This document shows positions 7,583 to 15,303 of a stretch of DNA of 32,819 nucleotides, piece after piece. The stretch is taken from assembly GCF_003611635.1 (NCBI RefSeq), contig NZ_RAVZ01000068.1, forward strand, positions 1-32,819. Direction: 5' to 3'. Position 1 is the stretch's first letter. Each line of letters opens with the position of its first letter. Position numbers and translations under genes: made by a program. Below the pieces are notes generated by a model. It had not been told where the DNA came from and did not search any database. It saw nothing but the letters and a program-made list of their open reading frames with translations. Source of the stretch: Corallococcus terminator (GTDB taxonomy: Bacteria > Myxococcota > Myxococcia > Myxococcales > Myxococcaceae).

Positions 7583-8089
7583 ATGGTTGAGGAGCCCGAA
7601 GGTCCGGAGGCTGTCCAGCGCGCCACCGACGCCTGCCTGCGTCTGCTCTCGGTGCGCGCCCGCAGCCGCCACGAACTGACGCTCGCCCTGGAGCGCAAGG
7701 GCTACCCCGGCCCCGTGCGCGACGAGGTGCTCGCCCGGCTTGCCCAGTGGGGCTACCTGGACGACGCGAAGTTCGCCCGCGACCGTGCCACATCCCTCCT
7801 GGGCAGGGGCAAGCTGGGCCCCCGCGCCATCCTCCAGCGGCTCCAGGCCCACGGCCTGGAAGGCACCGTGGCCCGGCAGGCGCTGGCCTCCGCGAAGGAC
7901 GCGGTGGGCTTCGACGCGCTGGAGGCCGCCCGGCAGGTGCTGGAGAAGCGGCGCCTGACCGGCCGCCCGCTGGATGCGAAGGAGCAGGCCCGCGCGGGGA
8001 GGCTCCTGCTCAGCCGTGGGTTCTCCCCGGATGTCGTCACCCGACTGGTGGGTGAACCTTCGCTGGACCCCTCCGGGCAGGACGAATAG
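7583..8089 (+). CDS. recX: Regulatory protein RecX
   Basis: The 168-aa protein shows the RecX three-helix repeat pattern: an N-terminal ACLRLLSVRARSRHELTLAL helix pair, the family signature LAQWGYLDDAKFARDRA (about 52-68) and GPRAILQRLQAHGLEG (about 78-93). Length is typical. RecX binds RecA filaments and inhibits recombinase and co-protease activity. It is often next to recA, but no recA is in this window, so it is detached here. The ATG at 7583 has no good Shine-Dalgarno; TAGGGA (7570-7575), 7 nt upstream, could be a -10 for a near-leaderless transcript. The next gene begins 12 nt after the stop. Confidence 0.9.
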   Translation: MVEEPEGPEAVQRATDACLRLLSVRARSRHELTLALERKGYPGPVRDEVLARLAQWGYLDDAKFARDRATSLLGRGKLGPRAILQRLQAHGLEGTVARQALASAKDAVGFDALEAARQVLEKRRLTGRPLDAKEQARAGRLLLSRGFSPDVVTRLVGEPSLDPSGQDE

Positions 8090-8101
8090 CTTGGAGGCGT
8101 G

Positions 8102-8872
8102 ATGCGCTCAGTCGTCCTGTGTGTGACCGTCCTCTTGCTCTCTGGCTGCGCGGCCCTGTCCCAGGGGCCCGCCGGCGAGCCCAACTACGCCTCCCAGGCC
8201 GTCGAGAACCTGGCGCTGGGCGACGTCGCCATGGAGGACAAGGACTTCCTCAAGGCGGAGAGGTACTACGACCACGTCCGCGCGAAGTACCCGTACCTGG
8301 AGGCGGCCCGCGAGGCGGAGCTGAAGCTGGGCGACCTGGACTTCGCCCGGGAGATGTACCCGGAGGCGCGCGAGAAGTTCGACTCCTTCATCAAGCTGCA
8401 CCCCACGCACCCCAAGGTGGACTACGCCGCCTACCGCGGGGCCCTGTCCTACGTGGAGGAGTTCCCCTCGGAGTTCTTCGCCCTGCCGCCTTCCTTCGAG
8501 AAGGAGCAGAAGCCCATGTACGACGCGCTCCGGGCGATGAACGTCTTCCTGCGCCAGTACCCGGATTCGCAGTACGCGAAGGACGCCAAGGTGCACGCGG
8601 ACGACGCCCGCCAGCGGCTGGCGCGCCATGAGCTCTACGTCGCGTCCTTCTACGCCAAGCGCGAGCGCTGGAAGGCCGTGGCCCAGCGCCTGGAGGGGCT
8701 GCTCAAGGACTACCCGGGCACGCCGCTGGAAGAAGAGGCCCTCTTCGACCTGCACAACGCGTACGTGAAGCTCAACGAGCCCCAGCGCGCCCAGGACACC
8801 CTGCGCGAGGTCATCAAACGCCTGCCGGGCACCCCCGCCGCCCAGCGCGCCCAGAAGATGCTGGGGACGTGA
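8102..8872 (+). CDS. bamD: Outer membrane protein assembly factor BamD-like TPR lipoprotein
   Basis: The 256-aa protein begins with a lipoprotein signal, MRSVVLCVTVLLLSGC, with a clear LSGC lipobox placing the lipidated cysteine at residue 16. Repeated TPR-like pairs follow (ALGDVAMEDKDFLKAERYYD, AREMYPEAREKFDSF, then YPDSQYAKDA and later repeats), the arrangement of YfiO/BamD proteins, which are usually about 245 aa. BamD is an outer-membrane lipoprotein that works with BamA in beta-barrel insertion. Other myxobacterial TPR lipoproteins look similar, so the symbol is probable rather than certain. GGAGG (8093-8097) fits the ATG at 8102 better than the adjacent GTG at 8099. It overlaps the next gene by 4 bp, so the two are translationally coupled. 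Confidence 0.75.
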   Translation: MRSVVLCVTVLLLSGCAALSQGPAGEPNYASQAVENLALGDVAMEDKDFLKAERYYDHVRAKYPYLEAAREAELKLGDLDFAREMYPEAREKFDSFIKLHPTHPKVDYAAYRGALSYVEEFPSEFFALPPSFEKEQKPMYDALRAMNVFLRQYPDSQYAKDAKVHADDARQRLARHELYVASFYAKRERWKAVAQRLEGLLKDYPGTPLEEEALFDLHNAYVKLNEPQRAQDTLREVIKRLPGTPAAQRAQKMLGT

Positions 8873-9573
8873 GGCGGCTGGAGGACTGGGGACGGCTGGG
8901 GGGGCTCTTCATCGCGGGCCTGGCTGGCCTCGTCGCCCTCGTGTTCCTGGGCCCGCGCCTCCTGGGCTTCGCGGCCGGACCCGAGGCCGAAATCGTCACC
9001 ACCCTCAAGGAGGCCGAACACGACGGCGTGTCGCTGTCCGTGCCTGGCTCCGCGCTGCCGCTGGTCTCCCGGAAACTCCAGTACGCCCGCATCTCCGTGT
9101 CGGTGGAGCCGGACGGGACCCGGGCGGAAGCCGCCGCGACGCTGGATTTCGAGGGGAAGCTGGGGGCCACCATCGTCAGCACCGCGGGCGTGGAGCTCGT
9201 GCCCTTCTCGCGCGAGTCCCGGCGGTGGAAGCCCACGCCTTCGGAGGCGCCCCGGCTGGTGGCGGTGGTGGCCGCGCTGGAGGCGCGTCGGCGGGCCCTG
9301 GAGCAGGGGCTGCCGGACGTCCTGACGCGGCTGACGGCCCCGGGCGGCGACGGCGGGGTGGGGCGGACGTGGGAGGAGATGGCCCCCTTGCGCAAGCGGC
9401 GGCTGACGGTGGTGGCGTGGTACGTGCGGCTGGAGCGGGATGAGGCCGTGGTGACGGAACACTACCGGGTGGAGGGAGACCTTCCGTCACGCCCGGTCGA
9501 CACCCGGGGGGAGCGCCCGCTTTTGCTGGTGCGCCAGGGCGATCAATTCTTGTTTTCGCCCAGCCTCATGTAG
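8869..9573 (+). CDS. Hypothetical membrane-anchored protein
   Basis: The 234-aa product starts at a GTG that overlaps the previous stop (GTGA), with GGGGA just upstream. Residues 1-11 are charged, and residues 12-35 form one hydrophobic segment (LFIAGLAGLVALVFLGPRLL) that acts as an uncleaved anchor or signal. The rest should be periplasmic: a beta-rich domain (SVSVEPDGTRAEAAATLDF) and a later WYVRLERDEAVVTEHYRVEG segment, which resemble a small lipid-binding or scaffold-like fold. I do not recognise the family. Coupling to the BamD-like gene suggests an envelope role, which is inference only. Confidence 0.75.
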   Translation: MRRLEDWGRLGGLFIAGLAGLVALVFLGPRLLGFAAGPEAEIVTTLKEAEHDGVSLSVPGSALPLVSRKLQYARISVSVEPDGTRAEAAATLDFEGKLGATIVSTAGVELVPFSRESRRWKPTPSEAPRLVAVVAALEARRRALEQGLPDVLTRLTAPGGDGGVGRTWEEMAPLRKRRLTVVAWYVRLERDEAVVTEHYRVEGDLPSRPVDTRGERPLLLVRQGDQFLFSPSLM

Positions 9574-9611
9574 GCTACCCGCGGAGGAAGGGGCCCGCGC
9601 GGGGCCGAGTC

Positions 9612-10334
9612 ATGGAAGAAGCCCTCAAGCAGCTACTGACCCTCGGGCGCGGCTCCTTCGAGAAGAAGCAGTACGCCCAGGCCGAGCAGTACCTGACGAA
9701 GGTGGTCGAGCAGAATCCGACCTTCGCCGACGTCTACAACATGCTCGGCATCATCTACCACGACCAGGGCCAGTTCGCCCGGGCGCAGCGCGCCTTTGAG
9801 TCCGCCTTGCGGCTCAACCCCGCGTACACCGAGGCCGCCCTCAACCTCGCGGTCATCTACAACGACATGGGGAAGTACGCGGAGGCGAAGGAGGTCTATC
9901 AGGCCGCCTTGTCCCGCCAGAAGGGCGCCCCCGGCGAGCTGGACCCCTACGTCATGAAGAAGGTGGCCAACATGTACGCCGACATCGGCGACGTGTTCGC
10001 CTCCAGCGGCGTGTGGGCCAAGGCGATTGAAGAGTACCGCCGCGCGCTGGCGCACTTCCCGGAGTTCGTGGACATCCGCCTCAAGCTGGGCAACGCCCTG
10101 CGGGATGCCGGGGACAACGCGGCCGCGCTCTCCGAGTACGAACAGGTCATCGCGCAGAATCCGTCGTACATTCCTGGACGGATCAATTATGGAATCGCAC
10201 TGTACTCGGCGGGACGTCGTGACGAGGCGGTGAAGGTCTGGGAAGACGTGCTCGTGCGCAGTCCCGGCAACAAGAGCGCGCAGATGTACCTGAACCTGGT
10301 GAAGAGCCCGGGGAAGGCGGAAGTGACGGGTTGA
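9612..10334 (+). CDS. Tetratricopeptide repeat protein
   Basis: The 240-aa protein consists almost entirely of TPRs. Clear units include residues 12-34 (GSFEKKQYAQAEQYLTKVVE), 42-75 (VYNMLGIIYHDQGQFARAQR), 76-109 (AALNLAVIYNDMGKYAEAKE) and three further repeats between 120 and 230. No signal peptide is visible, so it is likely a cytoplasmic adaptor for protein-protein interactions. Its direct downstream neighbour is an FHA-domain protein; the 37-nt spacing suggests co-transcription and possibly a shared complex, which is inference. Start ATG at 9612 is the first in frame after the previous gene. Confidence 0.9.
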   Translation: MEEALKQLLTLGRGSFEKKQYAQAEQYLTKVVEQNPTFADVYNMLGIIYHDQGQFARAQRAFESALRLNPAYTEAALNLAVIYNDMGKYAEAKEVYQAALSRQKGAPGELDPYVMKKVANMYADIGDVFASSGVWAKAIEEYRRALAHFPEFVDIRLKLGNALRDAGDNAAALSEYEQVIAQNPSYIPGRINYGIALYSAGRRDEAVKVWEDVLVRSPGNKSAQMYLNLVKSPGKAEVTG

Positions 10335-10339
10335 GCACC

Positions 10340-10375
10340 ATGGCAACTTCCATCATCGAGGTCGCGGCACCGTGA
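10340..10375 (+). CDS. Possible 11-residue upstream ORF coupled to the FHA gene
   Basis: ATG at 10340 opens an 11-codon frame (MATSIIEVAAP) whose TGA stop overlaps the GTG start of the FHA-domain gene (GTGA at 10372-10375). It fills the spacer after the TPR gene. There is no strong ribosome binding site, so translation is uncertain. It could be a coupling leader or chance. Confidence 0.25.
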   Translation: MATSIIEVAAP

Positions 10376-11316
10376 GCACTCCGAGCGGTACGGCGCAGTC
10401 GTTTGCCCTCAAGTTCATCTCCGGGAAGTACCAGGGCGGTGAGTTCCCGCTGAAGGCCGACAAGCAGATCGTCGTCGGACGGTCGAGCGAGTTGGACATG
10501 GTGCTCGTGGAGGACATGGTCTCGCGCAAGCACGCGAAGATCCTGTTCTCCGACGGGAAGATCACCATCGAGGACCTGGGCTCCACCAACGGCACCTTCG
10601 TCAACGGCGAGAAGGTGAAGCAGGCCCGGCTCAAGGAGGGAGACCGCATCCTCATCGGCACCTCCATCCTCAAGCTCGTGCACCAGGGCGCGGAGAGCGC
10701 CGCCGTGGACGAGAGCGTGGTGAAGCAGAAGCTGGAGGAGGCCGCCGCCGCCCAGGCCGCGCGGACCACCAAGGCCAGCTCCATGACGGGGAAGATTGAG
10801 GAAATCCCCCTCCCGGACCTGCTCCAGCTCTTCCACACGTCGAAGAAGAACGGCGTGCTCGTGGTGAACAACGCCCACGAGGGCCGCATCTACCTGCGCC
10901 AGGGCCGCGTGTACTACGCGGTCATCGACGACAACCACAACCTGGGGCCGCAGAAGAGCTTCAACCGCATCGTCACCTGGGAAGAGGGTGACTTCGAACT
11001 GCGTGCGGCGGACAGCCAGGAGTTCATGGTGGAGCTGGACTCCTCCACCGAAGCGCTCCTCATGGACGCGCTCCGGCAGTTGGACGAGTTCAAGCGCCTG
11101 CAGCCGCAACTGCCTCCCATGGCCACGGCGCTCCGGCTCGCGCAGCCGCTGACGCCTTCGCTCAAGGAGCTGACGCCGGAGCTGATGGACGTGCTCCAGC
11201 TCGTGCACAACCACGGCTCGCTGGGCGGCGTGCTGGACCACTCGGACGGCGACGACGTGCTCACGGCCGAATCCGTGGTGCAGCTCATGAAGCGCGACTA
11301 CGTGCGCGCGGAGTAG
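10372..11316 (+). CDS. FHA domain - DUF4388 (PATAN) protein
   Basis: The 314-aa protein joins two modules. Residues 10-105 are an FHA phosphothreonine-binding domain with VGRSSELD (35-42), SRKHAKI (51-57) and GSTNGTFVNG (70-79), including the GRS, SRKH and STNGT residues that bind phosphopeptides. A charged helical linker (about 107-138, KQKLEEAAAAQAA) leads to a DUF4388/PATAN domain at about 139-245 (MTGKIEEIPLPDLLQLFHTS, NAHEGRIYLRQGRVYYA), a module common in delta-proteobacterial signalling and gliding-motility proteins. The C-terminal 65 residues are helical. The likely role is a cytoplasmic adaptor in Ser/Thr kinase signalling, which is expanded in myxobacteria. The start is a GTG; the upstream TPR gene is probably in the same transcript, and selD follows 14 nt after the stop. 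Confidence 0.92.
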   Translation: MSTPSGTAQSFALKFISGKYQGGEFPLKADKQIVVGRSSELDMVLVEDMVSRKHAKILFSDGKITIEDLGSTNGTFVNGEKVKQARLKEGDRILIGTSILKLVHQGAESAAVDESVVKQKLEEAAAAQAARTTKASSMTGKIEEIPLPDLLQLFHTSKKNGVLVVNNAHEGRIYLRQGRVYYAVIDDNHNLGPQKSFNRIVTWEEGDFELRAADSQEFMVELDSSTEALLMDALRQLDEFKRLQPQLPPMATALRLAQPLTPSLKELTPELMDVLQLVHNHGSLGGVLDHSDGDDVLTAESVVQLMKRDYVRAE

Positions 11317-11330
11317 GGCGGGGACACACG

Positions 11331-12389
11331 ATGGCGGGCGAGAAACCGGTGAAGGCCAAGCGCCTCACCGAGATGAGCCACTGCGCGGGCTGCGCGGCGA
11401 AATTGAAGGCAGGGGACCTGGCGCGGGTGTTGGGCGGGCTGAAGACGGCCGCACCCCCGCAGGCCCTGGTGGGCTTCACCACCAGCGACGACGCGGCGGT
11501 GTACCAGTTGGCGCCGGGCATGGCGGTGGTGGAGACGGTGGACTTCTTCCCGCCGCTCGTGGACGACCCGTTCCAGTTCGGCGCCATCGCCGCAGCCAAC
11601 GCGCTGTCGGACATCTGGGCCATGGGCGCCAGGCCCCTGTTCGCGCTGAACCTCGTCTGCTTCCCGGAGGAGCTGCCCCTCAAGGTGCTTCAGAAGATCC
11701 TCGCGGGCGGCCAGTCCAAGGCGGACGAGGCGGGCATCCCCATCCTGGGCGGCCACAGCATCCGCGACCCGGAGCCCAAGTACGGCATGGCCGTCACCGG
11801 CGTGGTGCACCCGAAGAAGGTGCTCACCAACGCGGGGGCGAAGCCGGGCGACGTGCTCATCCTCACCAAGCCCCTGGGCACCGGCATCGCCACCACCGCC
11901 ATCAAGCGGGGCCTCGCGTCCAGGTCGCTCGTGAAGCAGGTGACGGCGCAGATGGCCACCCTCAACAAGGCGGCCGGTGAGGTGTTCGCATCGGGTGCCT
12001 TCAAGGTGCATGCGCTCACGGACGTGACGGGCTTCGGCCTCCTGGGTCACCTCCTGGAGATGATGACCGGCTCGAAGACGAAGGCGCTGCTGGACCTGGA
12101 GCGCATCCCGCTCATCGCCGGAGTACCGGCGCTGGCCGAGGACGGCGTGGTGCCGGGCGGGACGAAGACGAACCTGGCCCACGTGAAGCCGAAGGTGCGT
12201 TTCCCGGAAGGGCTGCCGGAGCACATCCAGTGGCTGCTGGCGGATGCGCAGACCAACGGCGGCCTGCTGGCCAGCGTGCCCGCGCGCCATGCGCTCAAGG
12301 CGGTGCAGGCGCTGGAGAAGGCGGGCGTGGACGCGGCCCTCATCGGCGAGGTCCAGGCGGGCCGGCCGGGCATCGACGTGGTGGGCTGA
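11331..12389 (+). CDS. selD: Selenide, water dikinase (selenophosphate synthetase)
   Basis: The 352-aa protein matches SelD: the N-terminal LTEMSHCAGCAAKL loop, the TSDDAAVYQL metal/ATP site, GAIAAANALSDIWAMG, GGHSIRDPEPKYGMAV, and the C-terminal TDVTGFGLLGHL and TNGGLL motifs. It makes selenophosphate from selenide and ATP for selenocysteine or selenouridine synthesis. By alignment to E. coli, the catalytic Cys17/Lys20 pair corresponds to Cys21 and Lys24 here. The second E. coli cysteine (Cys19) is replaced by Ala23, and Cys18 lies just before. The catalytic position is Cys rather than Sec. No selA, selB, selC or selU is in the window, so the selenium product pathway cannot be read here. Confidence 0.95.
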   Translation: MAGEKPVKAKRLTEMSHCAGCAAKLKAGDLARVLGGLKTAAPPQALVGFTTSDDAAVYQLAPGMAVVETVDFFPPLVDDPFQFGAIAAANALSDIWAMGARPLFALNLVCFPEELPLKVLQKILAGGQSKADEAGIPILGGHSIRDPEPKYGMAVTGVVHPKKVLTNAGAKPGDVLILTKPLGTGIATTAIKRGLASRSLVKQVTAQMATLNKAAGEVFASGAFKVHALTDVTGFGLLGHLLEMMTGSKTKALLDLERIPLIAGVPALAEDGVVPGGTKTNLAHVKPKVRFPEGLPEHIQWLLADAQTNGGLLASVPARHALKAVQALEKAGVDAALIGEVQAGRPGIDVVG

Positions 12390-12449
12390 GTCGAAGGCTG
12401 GAGTGTTGACGGCTCGGGGGCGGATTTCGCCTCCGGCCCGGGCCTCCGG

Positions 12450-12455
12450 TAGCAT
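12450..12455 (+). promoter_or_regulatory. Possible -10 element of the amidase gene
   Basis: TAGCAT, in the context GGTAGCATCCCGGGG, ends 10 nt before the ATG at 12466. It repeats the TAGCATCC string in front of the pilT-like gene. No Shine-Dalgarno is present, so a near-leaderless mRNA is possible. The -35 region is unconvincing. Confidence 0.3.
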
Positions 12456-12465
12456 CCCGGGGCGA

Positions 12466-13272
12466 ATGTCGCCGCGCCCCTCCCCCTTGAGTCTCCTCGC
12501 GCTGCTGTGCCTCCTTCCGACCCTGTCCCAGGCGGCGGAGCGCGGCGCGCGCATCGTCATCGACCCGGGGCACGGCGGGGCGAAGGAGGGCGCGAAGGGG
12601 CCTGGAGAACTCTGGGAGAAGGAAATCGCCCTCCAGATTGCGCAGCGCCTGCGCGACAAGCTGGAGGCGGCGGGCAGCGAGGTGTTCCTCACCCGCGAGG
12701 AGGACACGCAGATGGCGCTGTCGGAGCGGGTGGAGTTCACCAACACCCAGCGGCCGGACCTCTTCCTCTCCATCCACGCCAACTCCATGCCCACGAAGCG
12801 GCTGCGCGAGCGCACCGAGGGCATCGAGACGTACTTCCTCTCCGCCAACGCTTCTGGCGAGGCCGCGCGAGCGGTGGCGGACCGCGAGAACGCGGAAGCG
12901 CCCACGGCCCGCTCCGGACGCGGACACTCCACGCTGGCCTTCATCCTGGATGACCTGGCGCGCACGGAGGCGCACTCGGACGCGTCCCGGCTGGCCTATG
13001 CCATCCACCCGCGCCTGGTGTCGAAGAGCGGCGCGGCGGACCGGGGCGTGCAGCAGGCGCCGTTCTTCGTGCTCACGGGCGTGGAGGCTCCGGCGGTGCT
13101 CATCGAGGTGGGGTTCATCTCCCACCCTCAGGAGGGCGCCCGGCTGGGGAAGGCCTCGTACCAGGAGGCGCTGGCGGAGGCCATCTCGGACGGGGTGCAG
13201 GCGTTCCTCCGGGAGACGCGCCGCAGGGACCACACCCCCTCCGCGCCGGTGGCTGGATCCACCGGGCCCTGA
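12466..13272 (+). CDS. N-acetylmuramoyl-L-alanine amidase (Amidase_3), secreted
   Basis: The 268-aa protein starts with a Sec signal peptide, with probable cleavage after SQA (residue 23). The Amidase_3 domain fills residues 28-250 with the zinc-site residues His36 in IDPGHGG, Glu51 in the ELWEKEI helix, His104 in LFLSIHANS, and the catalytic Glu214 in [12 protein letters not shown]. It hydrolyses the amide bond between N-acetylmuramic acid and L-alanine in periplasmic peptidoglycan, as AmiA/B/C do in cell separation. There is no AMIN or LysM targeting domain. ATG at 12466 is chosen because it opens directly onto the signal peptide; the frame remains open further upstream over the end of selD. 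It may be the first gene of an rph-rdgB transcript. Confidence 0.93.
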   Translation: MSPRPSPLSLLALLCLLPTLSQAAERGARIVIDPGHGGAKEGAKGPGELWEKEIALQIAQRLRDKLEAAGSEVFLTREEDTQMALSERVEFTNTQRPDLFLSIHANSMPTKRLRERTEGIETYFLSANASGEAARAVADRENAEAPTARSGRGHSTLAFILDDLARTEAHSDASRLAYAIHPRLVSKSGAADRGVQQAPFFVLTGVEAPAVLIEVGFISHPQEGARLGKASYQEALAEAISDGVQAFLRETRRRDHTPSAPVAGSTGP

Positions 13273-13315
13273 TAAAGCGCGGGGCTCACGTTCCCTCGCG
13301 TCAGGAGCTTTCCCC

Positions 13316-14020
13316 GTGCGTTCCTTCCAACGTGGTGCGCTGGATCTCCGGCCGGTCACCCTCACGCCCAACGTCAACCGCTACGCGGAGGGCTCCGTGC
13401 AGGTGGAGTTCGGCCACACCAAGGTGCTCGTCACCTGCTCGGTGGAGGACCGCGTCCCGCCGCACCTGATGGGCAAGGGCTCCGGCTGGGTGACGGCCGA
13501 GTACGGCATGCTCCCCCGCGCCACGCACACCCGCGGCGCGCGCGAGGCCGCCAAGGGCAAGCAGACCGGGCGCACCATGGAGATCCAACGGCTCATCGGC
13601 CGGGCCCTACGCGCCTCCGTGGACCTGACCTCGCTGGGCGTTCGCACCTTCACGCTGGACTGCGACGTCATCCAGGCGGACGGCGGCACGCGCACCGCGT
13701 CCATCACCGGCGCGTACGTGGCGCTGGTGCTGGCGATGCGCTCGCTGAACAAGCCGGGCATGTTGGCGAAGCTGACCCCGCTGGCCGCCGTGTCGGTGGG
13801 CGTGGTGAACGGCGAAGTGCGCGTGGACCTGGACTACGACGAGGACTCCACCGCGGACGTGGACCTGAACCTCGTGGCGACGTCGGACGGGCGCATCGTG
13901 GAGGTGCAGGGCACCGCCGAGCACAAGCTCTTCGACCGCAAGGCGATGGACGCGATGCTGGACGGAGGCCTCGCCGCCATCCAGCAGCTCGCCGCCGCGC
14001 AGGCGAAGGTGCTGGGATGA
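13316..14020 (+). CDS. rph: Ribonuclease PH
   Basis: The 234-aa protein has RNase PH signatures: [70 protein letters not shown], and [17 protein letters not shown] close to the metal site, then [13 protein letters not shown]. It is a phosphorolytic 3'-5' exoribonuclease that trims tRNA 3' ends. Full family length (about 238 aa). The GTG at 13316 is chosen because AGGAG (13303-13307) lies 8 nt upstream; the frame is open much further upstream in the shadow of the amidase. It overlaps rdgB by 4 bp (ATGA), the common rph-rdgB pairing, and a tRNA cluster lies just downstream. Confidence 0.97.
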   Translation: MRSFQRGALDLRPVTLTPNVNRYAEGSVQVEFGHTKVLVTCSVEDRVPPHLMGKGSGWVTAEYGMLPRATHTRGAREAAKGKQTGRTMEIQRLIGRALRASVDLTSLGVRTFTLDCDVIQADGGTRTASITGAYVALVLAMRSLNKPGMLAKLTPLAAVSVGVVNGEVRVDLDYDEDSTADVDLNLVATSDGRIVEVQGTAEHKLFDRKAMDAMLDGGLAAIQQLAAAQAKVLG

Positions 14021-14604
14021 AGCCCCGGCTGCTCTTCGCCACCGGCAACGCCGGCAAGCTGCGCGAGCTGCGCATGCTGGTGGGGGACGCGGTGGAAGTG
14101 GTGTCCCTCAAGGACCTGCCCCCCGTGCCCGAGCCGGTGGAGGACGGCGACACCTTCGAGTCGAACGCGGTGAAGAAGGCCCGGGAGTACTCGCTGGCCA
14201 CCGGGCTGCCGGCGCTCGCGGACGACTCGGGGCTGTGCGTGGACGCGTTGGGCGGGCGTCCCGGCGTGCTCTCCGCGCGCTATGCGCCTGGGGACGACCG
14301 GGCCCGGTACGAGAAGCTGCTGACGGAGCTGGCCGGCGTGCCGGAGCAGAAGCGCACGGCGTCCTTCCGCTGCGCCCTGGCCCTGGTGGTGGGTTCGGGC
14401 GAGCCCCGGGTGGAGGTGGGCCGCTGCGAGGGCCTCATCCTGCACGCGCCGAAGGGGACGCACGGCTTCGGCTACGACCCGGTGTTCCAGGTGGCGGGGG
14501 AGGGGGGACGCGCGATGGCGGAGCTGACACCGGAGGAGAAGTCGCGGGTGTCGCACCGGGCGAAGGCCTTCCAGTTGATGCGGCCGTATCTGTTGGCGCT
14601 CTGA
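14017..14604 (+). CDS. rdgB: XTP/dITP diphosphatase (RdgB/HAM1 family)
   Basis: The 195-aa protein has the family motifs [12 protein letters not shown] near the N-terminus (NTP binding), [25 protein letters not shown] with the catalytic acidic residues, FGYDPVF, and SHRAKAF at the C-terminus. It hydrolyses non-canonical purine nucleotides (XTP, dITP, ITP) to monophosphates, keeping them out of DNA and RNA. Length is typical (E. coli 197 aa). It starts inside the rph stop (ATGA), so translation is coupled. Confidence 0.96.
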   Translation: MKPRLLFATGNAGKLRELRMLVGDAVEVVSLKDLPPVPEPVEDGDTFESNAVKKAREYSLATGLPALADDSGLCVDALGGRPGVLSARYAPGDDRARYEKLLTELAGVPEQKRTASFRCALALVVGSGEPRVEVGRCEGLILHAPKGTHGFGYDPVFQVAGEGGRAMAELTPEEKSRVSHRAKAFQLMRPYLLAL

Positions 14605-14634
14605 CCGGACGGGCGGGCGTCAGGAACAGCAAGC

Positions 14635-14664
14635 TTGCGCGTCCGTCCGCGTTGGGCGAAGAAT
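14635..14664 (+). promoter_or_regulatory. Weak candidate promoter for the tRNA-Pro cluster
   Basis: TTGCGC (14635-14640) and AAGAAT (14659-14664, 4 of 6) are 18 bp apart. The predicted start would fall about 5 nt before tRNA-Pro. The -35 box is poor, and readthrough from rdgB is an alternative. Confidence 0.3.
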
Positions 14665-14675
14665 GCGGCACTTCT

Positions 14676-14749
<74 letters not shown>

Positions 14750-14794
14750 TTTGAAGTGCCGTCGTTGAGCAGTGCAGTGAGGGTTTTCCGGCAG

Positions 14795-14871
14795 GCTCCA
14801 GTAGCTCAGCTGGATAGAGCACCGACCTTCTAAGTCGGGGGTCGCAGGTTCGAGTCCTGCCTGGGGCGCCA
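14795..14871 (+). tRNA. tRNA-Arg (anticodon TCT)
   Basis: Acceptor GCTCCAG/CTGGGGC with one G-T pair, D-arm GCTC/GAGC, anticodon stem CCGAC/GTCGG with loop CTTCTAA (anticodon TCT), and T-arm GCAGG-TTCGAGT-CCTGC. Discriminator G at 14868 is followed by a genomically encoded CCA. Confidence 0.97.
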
Positions 14872-14966
14872 ACCTGCTTGGAAGGGTTGTTGATTTGGAC
14901 CTTGAACGGTCCCGGTTTCCACGGTAGGAGACCGCCGCTTCAAAAGCCGTGATGTGGGTGAGTGAC

Positions 14967-15041
14967 GGCGGACATAGCTCAACTGGTTAGAGCGCCGGAC
15001 TGTGACTCCGGAGGTTGCCGGTTCGATCCCGGTTGTCCGCC
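14967..15041 (+). tRNA. tRNA-His (anticodon GTG)
   Basis: Acceptor GCGGACA/TGTCCGC with the extra G-1 (14967) opposite discriminator C (15041), the identity feature of tRNA-His. Anticodon stem CCGGA/TCCGG with loop CTGTGAC (anticodon GTG), and T-arm GCCGG-TTCGATC-CCGGT. The 95-bp spacer from the preceding tRNA contains no recognisable feature. Confidence 0.97.
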
Positions 15042-15061
15042 CTTCTTTTTCGCTTCCCGCC

Positions 15062-15135
15062 GCGCCTATAGCTCAACTGGATAGAGCATCGGCCTTCGAA
15101 GCCGAGGGTTGGGGGTTCAAGTCCCTCTGGGCGCA
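15062..15135 (+). tRNA. tRNA-Arg (anticodon TCG)
   Basis: Acceptor GCGCCTA/TGGGCGC with one T-G pair and discriminator A, D-arm GCTC/GAGC, anticodon stem TCGGC/GCCGA with loop CTTCGAA (anticodon TCG, reading CGA/CGG), and T-arm GGGGG-TTCAAGT-CCCTC. It ends the first tRNA group. The opposite-strand annealing-protein gene terminates 168 bp downstream. Confidence 0.95.
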
Positions 15136-15240
15136 CTGTCTCAACCCCCTCGAAGCCGCGTCTGACGCTGGTCGCTTCCAGCTCCGCGCTCGTGGATGTG
15201 CCACCCGAAACTGTCTGGGATTGCCTTCACGGGCAGCACA

Positions 15241-15273
15241 ACGCCCGCGCCCCCATGACCGGGACGCGGGCGT
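15241..15273. terminator. Bidirectional hairpin between tRNA-Arg and the Bet-like gene
   Basis: ACGCCCGCG (15241-15249) pairs with CGCGGGCGT (15265-15273) as a perfect 9-bp stem, extendable by three C-G pairs inside. It lies between the convergent tRNA group and the bet-like gene. It has no long T tract on either side. Confidence 0.5.
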
Positions 15274-15303
15274 CGCTTCATTCCGAGGATGCGCCTGGCG
15301 GGC

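Noticed and set aside
14872..14966. A possible extra or decayed tRNA between tRNA-Arg(TCT) and tRNA-His
   Set aside because: No T-arm consensus or complementary acceptor ends could be folded in this spacer.
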